Of a stretch of 11,793 bases of DNA, positions 1-7,336 are shown piece by piece. The notes under the pieces were generated by a model that saw only the letters and a program-made list of their open reading frames with translations, was not told the DNA's origin and ran no database searches. Source of the DNA: Halolacustris sp051744345. GTDB lineage: Bacteria > Actinomycetota > Humimicrobiia > Humimicrobiales > Humimicrobiaceae. Location of the stretch: the NCBI GenBank assembly GCA_051744345.1, contig JBNJCW010000063.1, forward strand, positions 1 to 11,793, in the 5' to 3' direction. Every line of letters begins with the position of its first letter. Position 1 is the stretch's first letter. The position numbers and the translations under genes are program-made.

Positions 1-529
1 GTCTGCAAAAAGACATAACCGAAATGGCGGTATTAGGGGCTATTTGGACTTTATTATGCAGTTTATCCCATGATATAACTTATAAGAATTTGCTTTCGGA
101 TCCCCAGCCTATAATCTTTGCACGAGCAGACACACACTGGGATTGTCAGAGATAAAAATAACTACCGGCCGTAATAATAGATAAGAAAATCCAAAATTAT
201 AGGGGGCATCTTTTACCCTAAGAAGAGGTATCAAACTAATTTATTTTAAAAATCAAGGATGTTTTAACAATCCTTAATTGTGCCAGGCATCTTCTCAATA
301 GTAATTTTTAGGGATGATGATATTACAAAACAGGGGCAATTTTTAAGTTTACGCATACCGAAAACATCCTGGTTTTGTGGTATTCTAAAAAGAGGTTGGA
401 TTTAAAAAATACCAAATGCAGAAAGTATTATAATTAAAACCCTCTCCCTTAAATTTTAAAAAACAGGTTTTTCTATTCCCCCCTTATCTTGTATAATAAA
501 ATACTTTAATAATTTATGGCATTGCAAGT
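1..529. other. Mostly non-coding 5' region with small inverted repeats
   Basis: I recognise no gene here. The third forward frame is open from the window edge to a TAA at about 152 (roughly 49 codons, including MAVLGAIWTLLCSLS). It has no family resemblance I know and could be a gene tail cut by the window edge or chance. Two small inverted repeats are visible: a 10-bp imperfect stem built on AAGGAT/ATCCTT (about 251-279, 9-nt loop) and TGGTATT/AATACCA (378-384 with 408-414). Neither is followed by a convincing T tract on the plus strand. Confidence 0.5.
492..497 (+). promoter_or_regulatory. Candidate -10 box for the SGNH hydrolase gene
   Basis: A perfect TATAAT lies 32 bp before the TTG start at 530. 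At 17-bp spacing the -35 position reads TTTTCT, which is poor. The promoter is therefore either weak or activator-dependent. A second TATAAT at 429-434 also lacks a good -35 box. Confidence 0.35.
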
Positions 530-2416
530 TTGGAAAAGAAAAGCAAATTTAAAAAATTTATAAAAACCAAAACCTTTATAGCCATAGCCTCAGTAATAGT
601 TTTACTGGCTATAGCCCTGCCCCTGGCATATATGTACTACAACCAGTACCTGGATATCCCTAATTTTGCCTCTGAAGACTCTAACTATATGTCTGCTTCC
701 AATAATGAGGCGAAACCCGGTGATACCCTTTCCTATGAGATTACCATAAAAAATGAGGGAAGGGTGCCCGTCAGCACCATTTTAATAGAAACAGAGATTC
801 CCCAGCATACCATCCTGGTAGAAAAAGACTACAGCTACCTTAAGTATACCGGTGAAGGCATTATAAACTTTGTTATAGATAGCCTGGAAGCAGGCCAGAA
901 AGAAACTGTATCCTATGAGGTAATTATAGATTCACCTCTGGATAGCGGAACTATCATTTCAACGGAAGGATTCAGGATAGATTACTTCAGGGAAAGATTT
1001 GAAGAACAGGAGACAAAATATTTTACAGCTAATCTCCAAACTGAGGTAATAAGTCAGGTAAACCTTTCTTCCTCATATTACCAAATAAAAGATCCAGGCA
1101 CCGAGTACCTGAGAATGGGAGACAGCCTTGATATCAGCTTTTTTATAGAAAACAGCGGTGATATGACAGCAAGGAATCTGAAAGTAGAGGGCCTTCTTCC
1201 CCAGCATACCGAATATGTAAATAACAGCTTCACCAGCAATGGCGATGCTTATATTGAGAATGCTACAGATAATCCTATTGTTCATATTGACAAGCTTCAA
1301 AGTAACCACAGCCTGTCTTTTAAATACACCTTAGAAGTAAAACAGGATTTGGAAGATAATACCAAAATACTTTTTGAGCCCGTTATGGGAGCAAGCCAGA
1401 CCCAGAAAGAATTTGAGATCATAGAACTATTGGTAAGGGCATTTCCCGAACTGGTTGATTTTAGCTTCAGCGCAGCAGATGAAAATGGCGGAGACCTTCT
1501 GGCCAATGATACCATAAGGTATACAGTATCATTTAAAAATGCAGGGGATGGAAAAGCTACCAACATTCTGCTTAAAAACATAATACCTGCCAATACCACC
1601 TATCTAGACGGCAATTTCGGCCAAGCCAGCCTGGAACAGTCCGGAAGCAGTTTGGATGCAACTATCCCTGAGCTAAAACCCGGTCAGCAGTACAGCTGCT
1701 CTTACCGGATAAAAGTAAGTCCTGGCATAACCCACGGAACCAACCTTACCGCCACCGGCACCCTGATATATGATGGAAAGGAAATAGATTCAGGCTCGGC
1801 AACCTTTATGGCAGTGGCAAATTACAGCTATAATGTAGCAGTAATGGGAGACTCCCAGGTATCAAGGACAGGGTGGACAAGCATCCTAAACAGCATGTTT
1901 GAGCAGAGATACCCCTATGGGGACTTTAACTTCATAAAAAGCGGAAAAGGCGGAGAAACAGTAGTCATGGGCTATAACCGCATGCTAAGCTCTGGTATAC
2001 TGGGCCAGAACCCCTACATCTTTATAATAAACTACGGCACCAATGACGCAGACATATCCTCAGGCACCTACCGTACCTCTCCGGAAGCTTTCAGGCATTA
2101 CCTGGGTACCATGATAAGCACCATAAAATCCAATACCAATGCCATGGTAGTAGTTATGTCTACCGGCCCCAAGAATGAATCCAAAACCCAGGAAGGCGCC
2201 AATGAAGCCCTTAGAACCATGAATTCAATAACCAGCCAGGTCTGTGCCCAGCAAGGGGCAGTATTTGTGGATTTATACAATCCCATTGTGCAGACCGGAA
2301 ACCCAAACCAGTTCCTATCAGACGGCCTGCATTACAACAGCAATGGGGACAAGTTTGTGGCAGGGATTGCCTTTAATGCAATATCAAGCCGTCTGAATAA
2401 ATACGGCACCAGGTAG
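530..2416 (+). CDS. Exported DUF11-like repeat protein with C-terminal SGNH/GDSL hydrolase domain
   Basis: This 628-aa protein has a basic N-terminus (MEKKSKFKKF) followed by one hydrophobic segment at about residues 15-37, so it is probably anchored in the membrane with the rest outside. Residues about 55-430 hold three related beta-rich modules of the DUF11/CARDB-like kind, each with a 'GD.L.Y.I.IKN.G' opening and an 'IP..T.Y' strand. Residues about 432-628 are an SGNH hydrolase: GDSQ with Ser442, GTND at 503-506, and DGLHYN with Asp598 and His601. The set fits a serine esterase or acetylhydrolase acting on cell-surface or extracellular glycan, but the substrate is inferred. The TTG at 530 is the only sensible start: the frame is stopped at 497 and the next Met lies within the hydrophobic segment. 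No good Shine-Dalgarno sequence precedes it. The adjacent ATG at 516 is out of frame and opens only about 15 codons. Confidence 0.85.
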   Translation: MEKKSKFKKFIKTKTFIAIASVIVLLAIALPLAYMYYNQYLDIPNFASEDSNYMSASNNEAKPGDTLSYEITIKNEGRVPVSTILIETEIPQHTILVEKDYSYLKYTGEGIINFVIDSLEAGQKETVSYEVIIDSPLDSGTIISTEGFRIDYFRERFEEQETKYFTANLQTEVISQVNLSSSYYQIKDPGTEYLRMGDSLDISFFIENSGDMTARNLKVEGLLPQHTEYVNNSFTSNGDAYIENATDNPIVHIDKLQSNHSLSFKYTLEVKQDLEDNTKILFEPVMGASQTQKEFEIIELLVRAFPELVDFSFSAADENGGDLLANDTIRYTVSFKNAGDGKATNILLKNIIPANTTYLDGNFGQASLEQSGSSLDATIPELKPGQQYSCSYRIKVSPGITHGTNLTATGTLIYDGKEIDSGSATFMAVANYSYNVAVMGDSQVSRTGWTSILNSMFEQRYPYGDFNFIKSGKGGETVVMGYNRMLSSGILGQNPYIFIINYGTNDADISSGTYRTSPEAFRHYLGTMISTIKSNTNAMVVVMSTGPKNESKTQEGANEALRTMNSITSQVCAQQGAVFVDLYNPIVQTGNPNQFLSDGLHYNSNGDKFVAGIAFNAISSRLNKYGTR

Positions 2417-2435
2417 GCTAAATTATATTGAGTAT

Positions 2436-2859
2436 GTGTTCTTAGACTGTTTCTACCTATCCTACAGCCCAGCTTCATCAGGGCTGCTTTCTCCATTTGG
2501 GTCACCAGACCAAATCATAAGGCAAGCAGCATCAAGAGATTTGAAACTCTGCTATGACTCCAGAATTCTTTCTGAATATAGGAGTGGTTTAATCCGGGAA
2601 AAATTTTCATTTTGCCAGGATTCTGTAAATGATTCACTTGAACAAATAAAAATAAATGGACATCTAACTGCAGCCAAACCTCTTGCCAGAAGACTGCCAG
2701 ATGAAGATGATGAACCGTTTTTGGAAGTGGCACTTGCTAGTGAAGCCCAATATTTAGTAGTAGAAAATCTACAACATTCCCCGGCTAGAAAGGCAAGGAA
2801 TAAAACTGGCAATTGAATATTCCGGCTTATCTATCTTGCAGATATTAGAAATTCTATAG
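2436..2859 (+). pseudogene. Decayed PIN-domain toxin gene (COG1569-like)
   Basis: The translation follows the 'putative toxin, PIN family' pattern: an N-terminal LD, then SGLLSPFG, then YDSRILSEYR, then LPDEDDEPFLEVALAS, then AQYLVVENLQH. Two things are wrong. First, the usual 'LDTNVLVSGLL' start is replaced by LD followed by about ten unrelated residues before SGLL, so the conserved Thr-Asn of the active-site strand is gone. Second, the frame starting at 2436 runs into a stop at 2814-2816, while the expected tail (QGIKLAIEYS...ILQILEIL, 2794-2859, like the family's 'GIKVLSPREFLELL') continues in the next frame. A frameshift near 2790 therefore splits the gene. No antitoxin gene is next to it, and the GTG start has no ribosome binding site. 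It is probably a dead toxin gene; a sequencing error could explain the frameshift but not the N-terminal loss. Confidence 0.7.
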
Positions 2860-3269
2860 CAGCAGAGTACATAATCAGTGAATAGCTGTCGGAAAAATCA
2901 TTATTTTAGTCATATATTTTCTTGATATTTTTAAGGCATAGTAGGAAAAGGTTGGAAACTCAGCCAAAATTCAGCTAACTTTCAGAAAGACAATCAGAGG
3001 TATGCAAACTTTCTCATTCCTTACCGGAAGCGACGTTTAAAAAGGTGGAAATAGCGCATAAAGAGAACTGTCCTAAGAAATAATAATTCTAAATAGCAAC
3101 GGATAAACGCGGTAAAAAATATGTTCGCTTAATAGCTTAGATCTTTTTTAAAAATATTACCTATCTTTTATCCAAAGACCTGTATGAAGTTGTAAAAGAT
3201 CGCCCTTTAGAGTAACCTATAGGTTGTAGAGTTAATTATGTCTGTATGGTTATTAGCTAGGTAATTAAA
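2860..3269. other. Intergenic stretch without recognisable gene
   Basis: All forward frames are broken by frequent stops and nothing on either strand resembles a known family. A short open stretch near 3165-3213 (reading LLSKDLYEVVKDRPLE) is too short to assign. The right end carries the palindrome and leader of the DUF433/DUF5615 module. The stretch may be decayed sequence connected with the broken PIN gene to its left. Confidence 0.5.
3208..3232. promoter_or_regulatory. Palindrome flanked by direct repeats, candidate operator
   Basis: AACCTATAGGTT (3214-3225) is a perfect 12-bp palindrome. It is flanked on both sides by the direct repeat TAGAGT (3208-3213 and 3227-3232). It sits 44 bp before the antitoxin start codon, where a toxin-antitoxin operon would be expected to carry its autoregulatory site. 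Binding is inferred from position and symmetry only. Confidence 0.45.
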
Positions 3270-3515
3270 ATGGAAAAAAAACAATTACTTAAACGTATCA
3301 CAGTAAATCCTAAAATTATGTCAGGAAAACCTGTCATAAAGGGTACACGGTTAACTGTGCAATACATCTTGAATCTATTAGCACAGGGAGCAACGGTTGA
3401 AGAAATCTTAAATGAATATAAGGGGCTAACCAAAGAAGATATTTTAGCTTGCCTGCTATACGCTTCTGAAATACTTGAAGATACAACCTTTATGCCTCTG
3501 GTAGAAAAGGTTTAA
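3270..3515 (+). CDS. DUF433 family protein, putative antitoxin
   Basis: This 81-aa protein matches the DUF433 pattern over almost its whole length: 'ITVNPKIMSGKPVIKGTRLTVQYIL', then a second helix pair 'GATVEEILNEYKGLTKEDILACLLYA'. The family is a small helix-turn-helix-like fold and is usually encoded just upstream of a PIN-like DUF5615 protein, where it is thought to act as the antitoxin and the operon's repressor. Here the partner starts 3 bp after the stop codon, which indicates translational coupling. The start ATG has a weak AGGT 7 bp upstream. The palindrome at 3214-3225 is a plausible operator. The family assignment is firm; the antitoxin role is inferred from family and context. Confidence 0.85.
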   Translation: MEKKQLLKRITVNPKIMSGKPVIKGTRLTVQYILNLLAQGATVEEILNEYKGLTKEDILACLLYASEILEDTTFMPLVEKV

Positions 3516-3518
3516 ATC

Positions 3519-3899
3519 ATGCGCTTTCTCATTGATGAATGTACTGGTCCTATGGTTGCCAAATGGCTTAGCGGTTTGCGACACGATGTATTTTCTATCT
3601 ACGATGGTGCAAAAGGCTTAGACGATCAGAGCATTATAGAGAAAGCAAATCTTGAAAACTATATTCTGATCACAAACGACAAAGATTTTGGCGAACTTAT
3701 ATTTCGGATAGGGAAACCCCACAAAGGTGTAATACTTTTAAGATTAAAGTCTGAAAGGCCCAAGAATAAAATTGCTGTATTACAGCATGTATTAGAATCC
3801 TATTCTGCCAGACTTGCCAACAATTTTGTAATTGCAACCGAGGAAACCGTGCGCATCATTAGAATAAAAACAGGCAAACCTGGCTCTAATGGCTCATAA
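3519..3899 (+). CDS. DUF5615 family PIN-like protein, putative toxin nuclease
   Basis: This 126-aa protein belongs to the DUF5615 PIN-like group. The N-terminal 'MRFLIDECTG' supplies Asp6 and Glu7, 'GLDDQSI' supplies an acidic pair near 35-36, and 'LITNDKDFGEL' carries Asp54 and Asp56. These acidic positions form the metal site of PIN-like ribonucleases. The length is normal and the frame is intact. AAAGG at 3506-3510, inside the end of the DUF433 gene, lies 8 bp before the ATG. Together the two genes form a type II toxin-antitoxin-like module. RNase activity is known for related PIN proteins but is not demonstrated by this sequence. Confidence 0.82.
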   Translation: MRFLIDECTGPMVAKWLSGLRHDVFSIYDGAKGLDDQSIIEKANLENYILITNDKDFGELIFRIGKPHKGVILLRLKSERPKNKIAVLQHVLESYSARLANNFVIATEETVRIIRIKTGKPGSNGS

Positions 3900-4023
3900 C
3901 CAATATATTCTGCTACGTAATCCGTTGCCTTCCAGGATTTTTTTCCTGTTAGAACCCTCAAGAGCCTAAAACCTTTCCTGCTTTGTTATGAAAAGTCAGG
4001 ATCTCTGAGAAATATCGTAGCTG

Positions 4024-4047
4024 TGCTATAGCCAGGAGGCTATAGCA
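4024..4047. repeat. Perfect 10-bp inverted repeat with AGGA loop
   Basis: TGCTATAGCC (4024-4033) and GGCTATAGCA (4038-4047) are exact reverse complements separated by AGGA. This would fold into a stable hairpin on either strand. No T tract follows on either side, so it is not a classical intrinsic terminator. It lies about 125 bp after the DUF5615 gene and could be an RNA processing or stabilising structure, or an element end. Confidence 0.7.
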
Positions 4048-4128
4048 TCTTGGGCCAGCTACCTTCATAGGGTTATCTGGCTTACCTTGGCTACAATACC
4101 CCTTTCTATTGCTTCCCTCCCAATCTCT

Positions 4129-4326
4129 TTATATGGAGAAACGGGATAAGGATTGATCTGCAACCCGGCAAATCATCATTGAATAGGTGGGGAAACAAAA
4201 TCTAAATTCCTCCATTATTTTGTCCGTACAGTTTTCGGTCTTGAACCTGAGCTGACCCGATGTATACCCATTATGACTGCAGGCGTATTGGCAATGTCGG
4301 CAAATAATTTTTACACTCATAATCAT
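4129..4326 (-). pseudogene. Possible zinc-ribbon transposase N-terminal fragment
   Basis: The minus-strand reading includes 'ICRHCQYACSHNGYTSGQLRF' followed closely by KTENC. It resembles the N-terminal zinc ribbon of IS1/InsA-like transposases (CPxC...NG...GxQRYxCxxC). If so, the third cysteine of the ribbon has become Thr (KTENC in place of KCENC). The similarity fades after that, and the frame stops at 4129 with no recognisable catalytic domain downstream. I read it as a decayed transposase fragment, but the match is short and could be coincidental. Confidence 0.35.
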
Positions 4327-4614
4327 GTGTCTTTTCTATCCAGGCAGTGTATGTACAGCTTACCACACCTTATCTTTTTCCTCTCTTTGAAGGCATAATC
4401 CCACTCTATGCGGCATCCATGGTGGATAATTTATACATACAAACTGCCCTAAAACCTTCCTCTTTATGCCAATACTCCTACCTTGGATCCAGGAGAGTTG
4501 GTACCAAAAATGGTGGTCTTGATACAAGATGTCTATTAAAATGGACAACCACTAAAAACCATGTTTTTACCCAAACAGGAAAATGCAGACCTCAGGTGAG
4601 AAAAAGCCAAGACA

Positions 4615-5820
4615 TCAATCCTCTGCATCCCAATCAGGATACTGCTGCGGGGACTTGCCTTTTTGTGCTATAATCTCCGGCCTGGGAGGGAAAGGTGATT
4701 TCTGGTCAATATCAACCAGCTTCAGCTCAAACCACCATTCATCTCCAAAATCAAACAGATAAAAAAATTTCTGGCCTTTAAACAGTTTCAGATCTGCAAT
4801 GGCTGCCCTGTCTGCGGTCCAGTCTTCCTCTTCGACTTCAACACCGCAGATTGCCTTTCCGGTCCTTTGGTTCCCGCCCACATAGAAGGCATAAAGATGG
4901 TCATGGTCAAAATCAAAAGCTTCCTGGATAGCAAAGTGTAAATCCTCCAGGCTGTGGTAATGGGCTATTCGTATCTTTCTCCATATGCTGCTGCATAAAC
5001 TGACCTTGAATGTATATACCCCGCTCCTGTCAAATTCATCGACATAGGTAATTGTATTTTCCACTTTTTGTGAGGGGAAGAATTGCCTAAATACAGCAAA
5101 CGGTTCCCCTACCTTGGGGAAAGGCTTTTTCTTTTTTGCCATTAAATTTTCTATAAGGGGATTGTTCCATAAGGCCAGGGCTTCCTGGATAAGGAAACGG
5201 CTGGCATATATGCCCAACGCATTGACCCTAAAATCTTTTATGGAATCTTTATAAAAAGCTTCCTGTTCGTCCTGGAACTGGTAATCTCCAAATCCAAAAA
5301 AATGCAGTTGCTGATAAAAAGAAGAATCTTTGGCATAAATTATATCCAGGTTAAACTGGCCCTCTTTTACCACCCATTGCGGCTTTTTGGAATTGGCCAT
5401 TGCTTTAAGGAAATCATAAAAATAGTTTACACTTAAATATTTGCTAAAATTATTCCAGAAATCATATTTGGTCCAGTAGGTCTGGATTAAATATGTATAC
5501 TTTTCATACATATTTAATTGCCTAAACTGCTCGTATGCAGAGGTCTTCAACAACCGACCTCTTCCCTGCTGATGGGCCTTTACATAGAGATCGCCTTCCA
5601 AGGCAACAAAAAACAAAAGATGTAGCACCGGATACTGGTACTGTGTATAATTAGGTTTGCAGACATCCTTCCGGTAATGAAGCAGCTGATTTAGCCGAAA
5701 TGAATCCTTTTTGCCCAATTCACCTCTTTTTAAAGACAGTGGTGGATTCTCGGACTCAATATAATCAAGAAAAGCATCAAAATCAGCCACTGTATTTTCA
5801 ATAGCTGAGCCAAAATCCAT
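4615..5820 (-). CDS. Protein with C-terminal plasmid pRiA4b ORF-3-like domain
   Basis: The protein is about 401 aa. The first two-thirds (to about residue 265) is a mixed alpha/beta region rich in Tyr, Phe and Lys that I do not recognise. The last 130 residues match the pRiA4b ORF-3 family (also called IS1096 passenger TnpR-like): 'YTFKVSL...IWRKIRI', 'LEDLHFAIQEAFDFDHDHLY', 'KFFYLFDFGDEWWFEL', and the end 'KGKSPQQYPDWD'. The function of this domain is unknown. Two in-frame ATGs exist, at 5829 and 5820. AAAGGG directly abuts the first but lies 9 bp before the second, so I prefer 5820; starting at 5829 would add MNN. A 13-bp inverted repeat (AAACCC-A-GGGTTT, 5861-5873) lies in the 121-bp gap to the SEC-C gene and may be regulatory. 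Proteins with this domain and SEC-C proteins are often neighbours or fused, to my knowledge. Confidence 0.8.
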   Translation of the reverse strand: MDFGSAIENTVADFDAFLDYIESENPPLSLKRGELGKKDSFRLNQLLHYRKDVCKPNYTQYQYPVLHLLFFVALEGDLYVKAHQQGRGRLLKTSAYEQFRQLNMYEKYTYLIQTYWTKYDFWNNFSKYLSVNYFYDFLKAMANSKKPQWVVKEGQFNLDIIYAKDSSFYQQLHFFGFGDYQFQDEQEAFYKDSIKDFRVNALGIYASRFLIQEALALWNNPLIENLMAKKKKPFPKVGEPFAVFRQFFPSQKVENTITYVDEFDRSGVYTFKVSLCSSIWRKIRIAHYHSLEDLHFAIQEAFDFDHDHLYAFYVGGNQRTGKAICGVEVEEEDWTADRAAIADLKLFKGQKFFYLFDFGDEWWFELKLVDIDQKSPFPPRPEIIAQKGKSPQQYPDWDAED

Positions 5821-5941
5821 GTTATTCATCCCTTTTTAGTTCCAGCCTCCCTATTTTAAAAAACCCAGGGTTTGTATGCTAAATTTGAATGCACTTTTCT
5901 TTGAGACCAAGCCAATTTTCTTTTTTGCCGGAAGCAGAAAT

Positions 5942-7114
5942 TCAAAAAACATTGCTGCCACAGCAATGTATATACTTTTTTCCGCTTCCGCAAAAACAGA
6001 GACCATCCTTAGCTACCTTCAGGACCACTCGTTTCCCCTGGATGAGAGCCTCAACAGGCTGATCGAATCTATTGGGTATGGATCGGGGAGTCAATTTTAC
6101 GATTTCTGCATAGGTATGCCCCCTATTTGACCAAACCCTCGTATGATTATAAACGTCGACAATCAAAGGAATAATATCCTCCAGCTGGGCTCTGGAGGCA
6201 AAATAAATATCCCTATTTTCAAATTCTTGGATAACCTCCTGAATTGGCAGTTCCATTTCAGCTAAAATATCTATATCTTCTACCAGGATAGCGGCAGTGT
6301 CTGCATCAATACCCATGTTATAAACCATATAATCCTGTAAAGCAAGGAGCTGGGGAGTCATATAAAAATCATTTTCTTCCCACAATAAGATATCGTCTTT
6401 GGTAGGCAGATAATAAGGGATGTCCATGGTTTGCTCTAACAGGCCTTCCAGTTCCTCTATATTTTCCTCAGCAAAATAATCACTTATAATAAACTCTTCT
6501 AACCCATAATAATTCTGGTATTTATAGCAGAGATGGTCACAAATGGTGTTACATTCCTTTATGCTAAGTTTTTGCTGATTATGGTAATTAAATATCTCCA
6601 CCAGCTTATAGCGCTCAAAATAGCCATAGAGGTTGCTAAGGGCCATAAGATACCCGTGTACCTCTTGGTAACTGGCCCTTAATGGTTTAAATTGTTTTTT
6701 ATCCAGGTCACTGTATATGGTTTTAATCTCCTGGGGGATAATAAAAAATACTTTGCCTTCATCATAGAAAGAAAATAGGAGCTTCTGTTCTATCATGAAT
6801 AGGCTCGGCCAAAAGGAAAGTGCATTATCCTGTGTATAATCTTTTTCAAGCAGCTGAAGAAACAGGTCATACTCATTTTGATCTAAAATAAGCAATATAT
6901 GCTCGATCCTTTTTTTATCCAGCATATGCTGCAGCATTTTGGAAATCTCTTTTTCCTTGGAGAGATTCATGCGTAATCTAATACCCAACTCCTGGGCAAT
7001 GGATAACCGTGTCTGGCTGTCAAAATTATAAAGTATTTGCTTAAGGCTAAGATATGGCTTGACAGGATAAGCCAGTTGTATGTTTAACTTCTCAATCTCT
7101 TTGCTTATATCCAT
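5942..7114 (-). CDS. SEC-C metal-binding motif protein of unknown function
   Basis: This 390-aa protein ends in a SEC-C zinc-binding motif: Cys373-x-Cys375, 'GSGKKYIH', Cys384-Cys385. The same motif occurs at the C-terminus of SecA, where it binds zinc and helps contact partners, and it is also found alone at the end of many uncharacterised proteins. The first 370 residues are mostly helical, acidic and rich in Leu, Ile and Tyr ('MLQHMLDKKRIEHILLILD', 'EENIEELEGLLEQTMDI'), with no membrane segment and no enzyme motif I recognise. The protein is probably a soluble cytoplasmic adaptor-like protein. The start at 7114 has no near Shine-Dalgarno sequence; AAGG is 15 bp upstream. A near-consensus promoter ends only 7 bp before the ATG, so translation may be leaderless. 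The 450-aa gene lies 222 bp upstream and the pRiA4b-type gene 121 bp downstream, all on the same strand. Confidence 0.75.
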   Translation of the reverse strand: MDISKEIEKLNIQLAYPVKPYLSLKQILYNFDSQTRLSIAQELGIRLRMNLSKEKEISKMLQHMLDKKRIEHILLILDQNEYDLFLQLLEKDYTQDNALSFWPSLFMIEQKLLFSFYDEGKVFFIIPQEIKTIYSDLDKKQFKPLRASYQEVHGYLMALSNLYGYFERYKLVEIFNYHNQQKLSIKECNTICDHLCYKYQNYYGLEEFIISDYFAEENIEELEGLLEQTMDIPYYLPTKDDILLWEENDFYMTPQLLALQDYMVYNMGIDADTAAILVEDIDILAEMELPIQEVIQEFENRDIYFASRAQLEDIIPLIVDVYNHTRVWSNRGHTYAEIVKLTPRSIPNRFDQPVEALIQGKRVVLKVAKDGLCFCGSGKKYIHCCGSNVF

Positions 7115-7336
7115 AAAAGAAATTATAAACCTTATAATTTAGATTTCCAATATATAAAAGAGGCCTCCGGTTGTCAAATGAGGCCAAAACAGCAGTGCTC
7201 CTGACCATACTTTTGCCGGAAATTTCAGGAAATCCGTTTATAACCAGCAGTAATGATTTAGCTCTTACCCAATGCTGCAGGCAAAAAACGCCTCCCCTGC
7301 CTCTTGCCATATACATCAGCGCCTGTTTTTTTGAGC
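7115..7336. other. Intergenic region between the 450-aa and SEC-C genes
   Basis: The 222 bp between the two minus-strand genes carries the SEC-C promoter at its left end. Open frames exist on both strands (7092-7316 minus, 7171-7443 plus), but neither resembles a protein family and both run into flanking genes. Small repeats GCCTGTTT and GAGCCT occur twice each near 7321-7352. I see no clear terminator for the upstream gene. Confidence 0.4.
7122..7150 (-). promoter_or_regulatory. Near-consensus sigma-70/A promoter for the SEC-C gene
   Basis: On the minus strand TTGGAA (7145-7150) is followed by a 17-bp spacer and a perfect TATAAT (7122-7127). The ATG at 7114 begins 8 bases after the last base of the -10 box, so transcription should start at or beside the start codon. 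The SEC-C gene is thus probably transcribed independently of the 450-aa gene upstream, giving a leaderless or near-leaderless mRNA. Confidence 0.6.

Larger units (their letters stand above)
3900..4614. other. Gene-poor stretch with hairpin and possible transposase remnant
   Basis: No intact gene is convincing in these 715 bases. Short open frames on both strands (for example 4347-4673 plus and 4360-4548 minus) lack family resemblance and ribosome binding sites, and the plus one overlaps the end of the pRiA4b-type gene. The stretch contains the perfect hairpin at 4024-4047 and a minus-strand segment that looks like a zinc-ribbon transposase N-terminus (4129-4326). It probably represents old mobile-element debris. 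Confidence 0.5.

Noticed and set aside
1073..1599. Minus-strand open frames inside the SGNH hydrolase gene
   Set aside because: They are shadows of a long, well-supported forward gene.
4347..4673. 108-aa plus-strand open frame
   Set aside because: It has no family resemblance and no ribosome binding site, and its end overlaps the antisense side of the pRiA4b-type gene.
7255..7310. Possible terminator hairpin (AGGC...GCCT) after the 450-aa gene
   Set aside because: The stem is only four or five pairs and the T run lies in the loop, so it cannot act as an intrinsic terminator.
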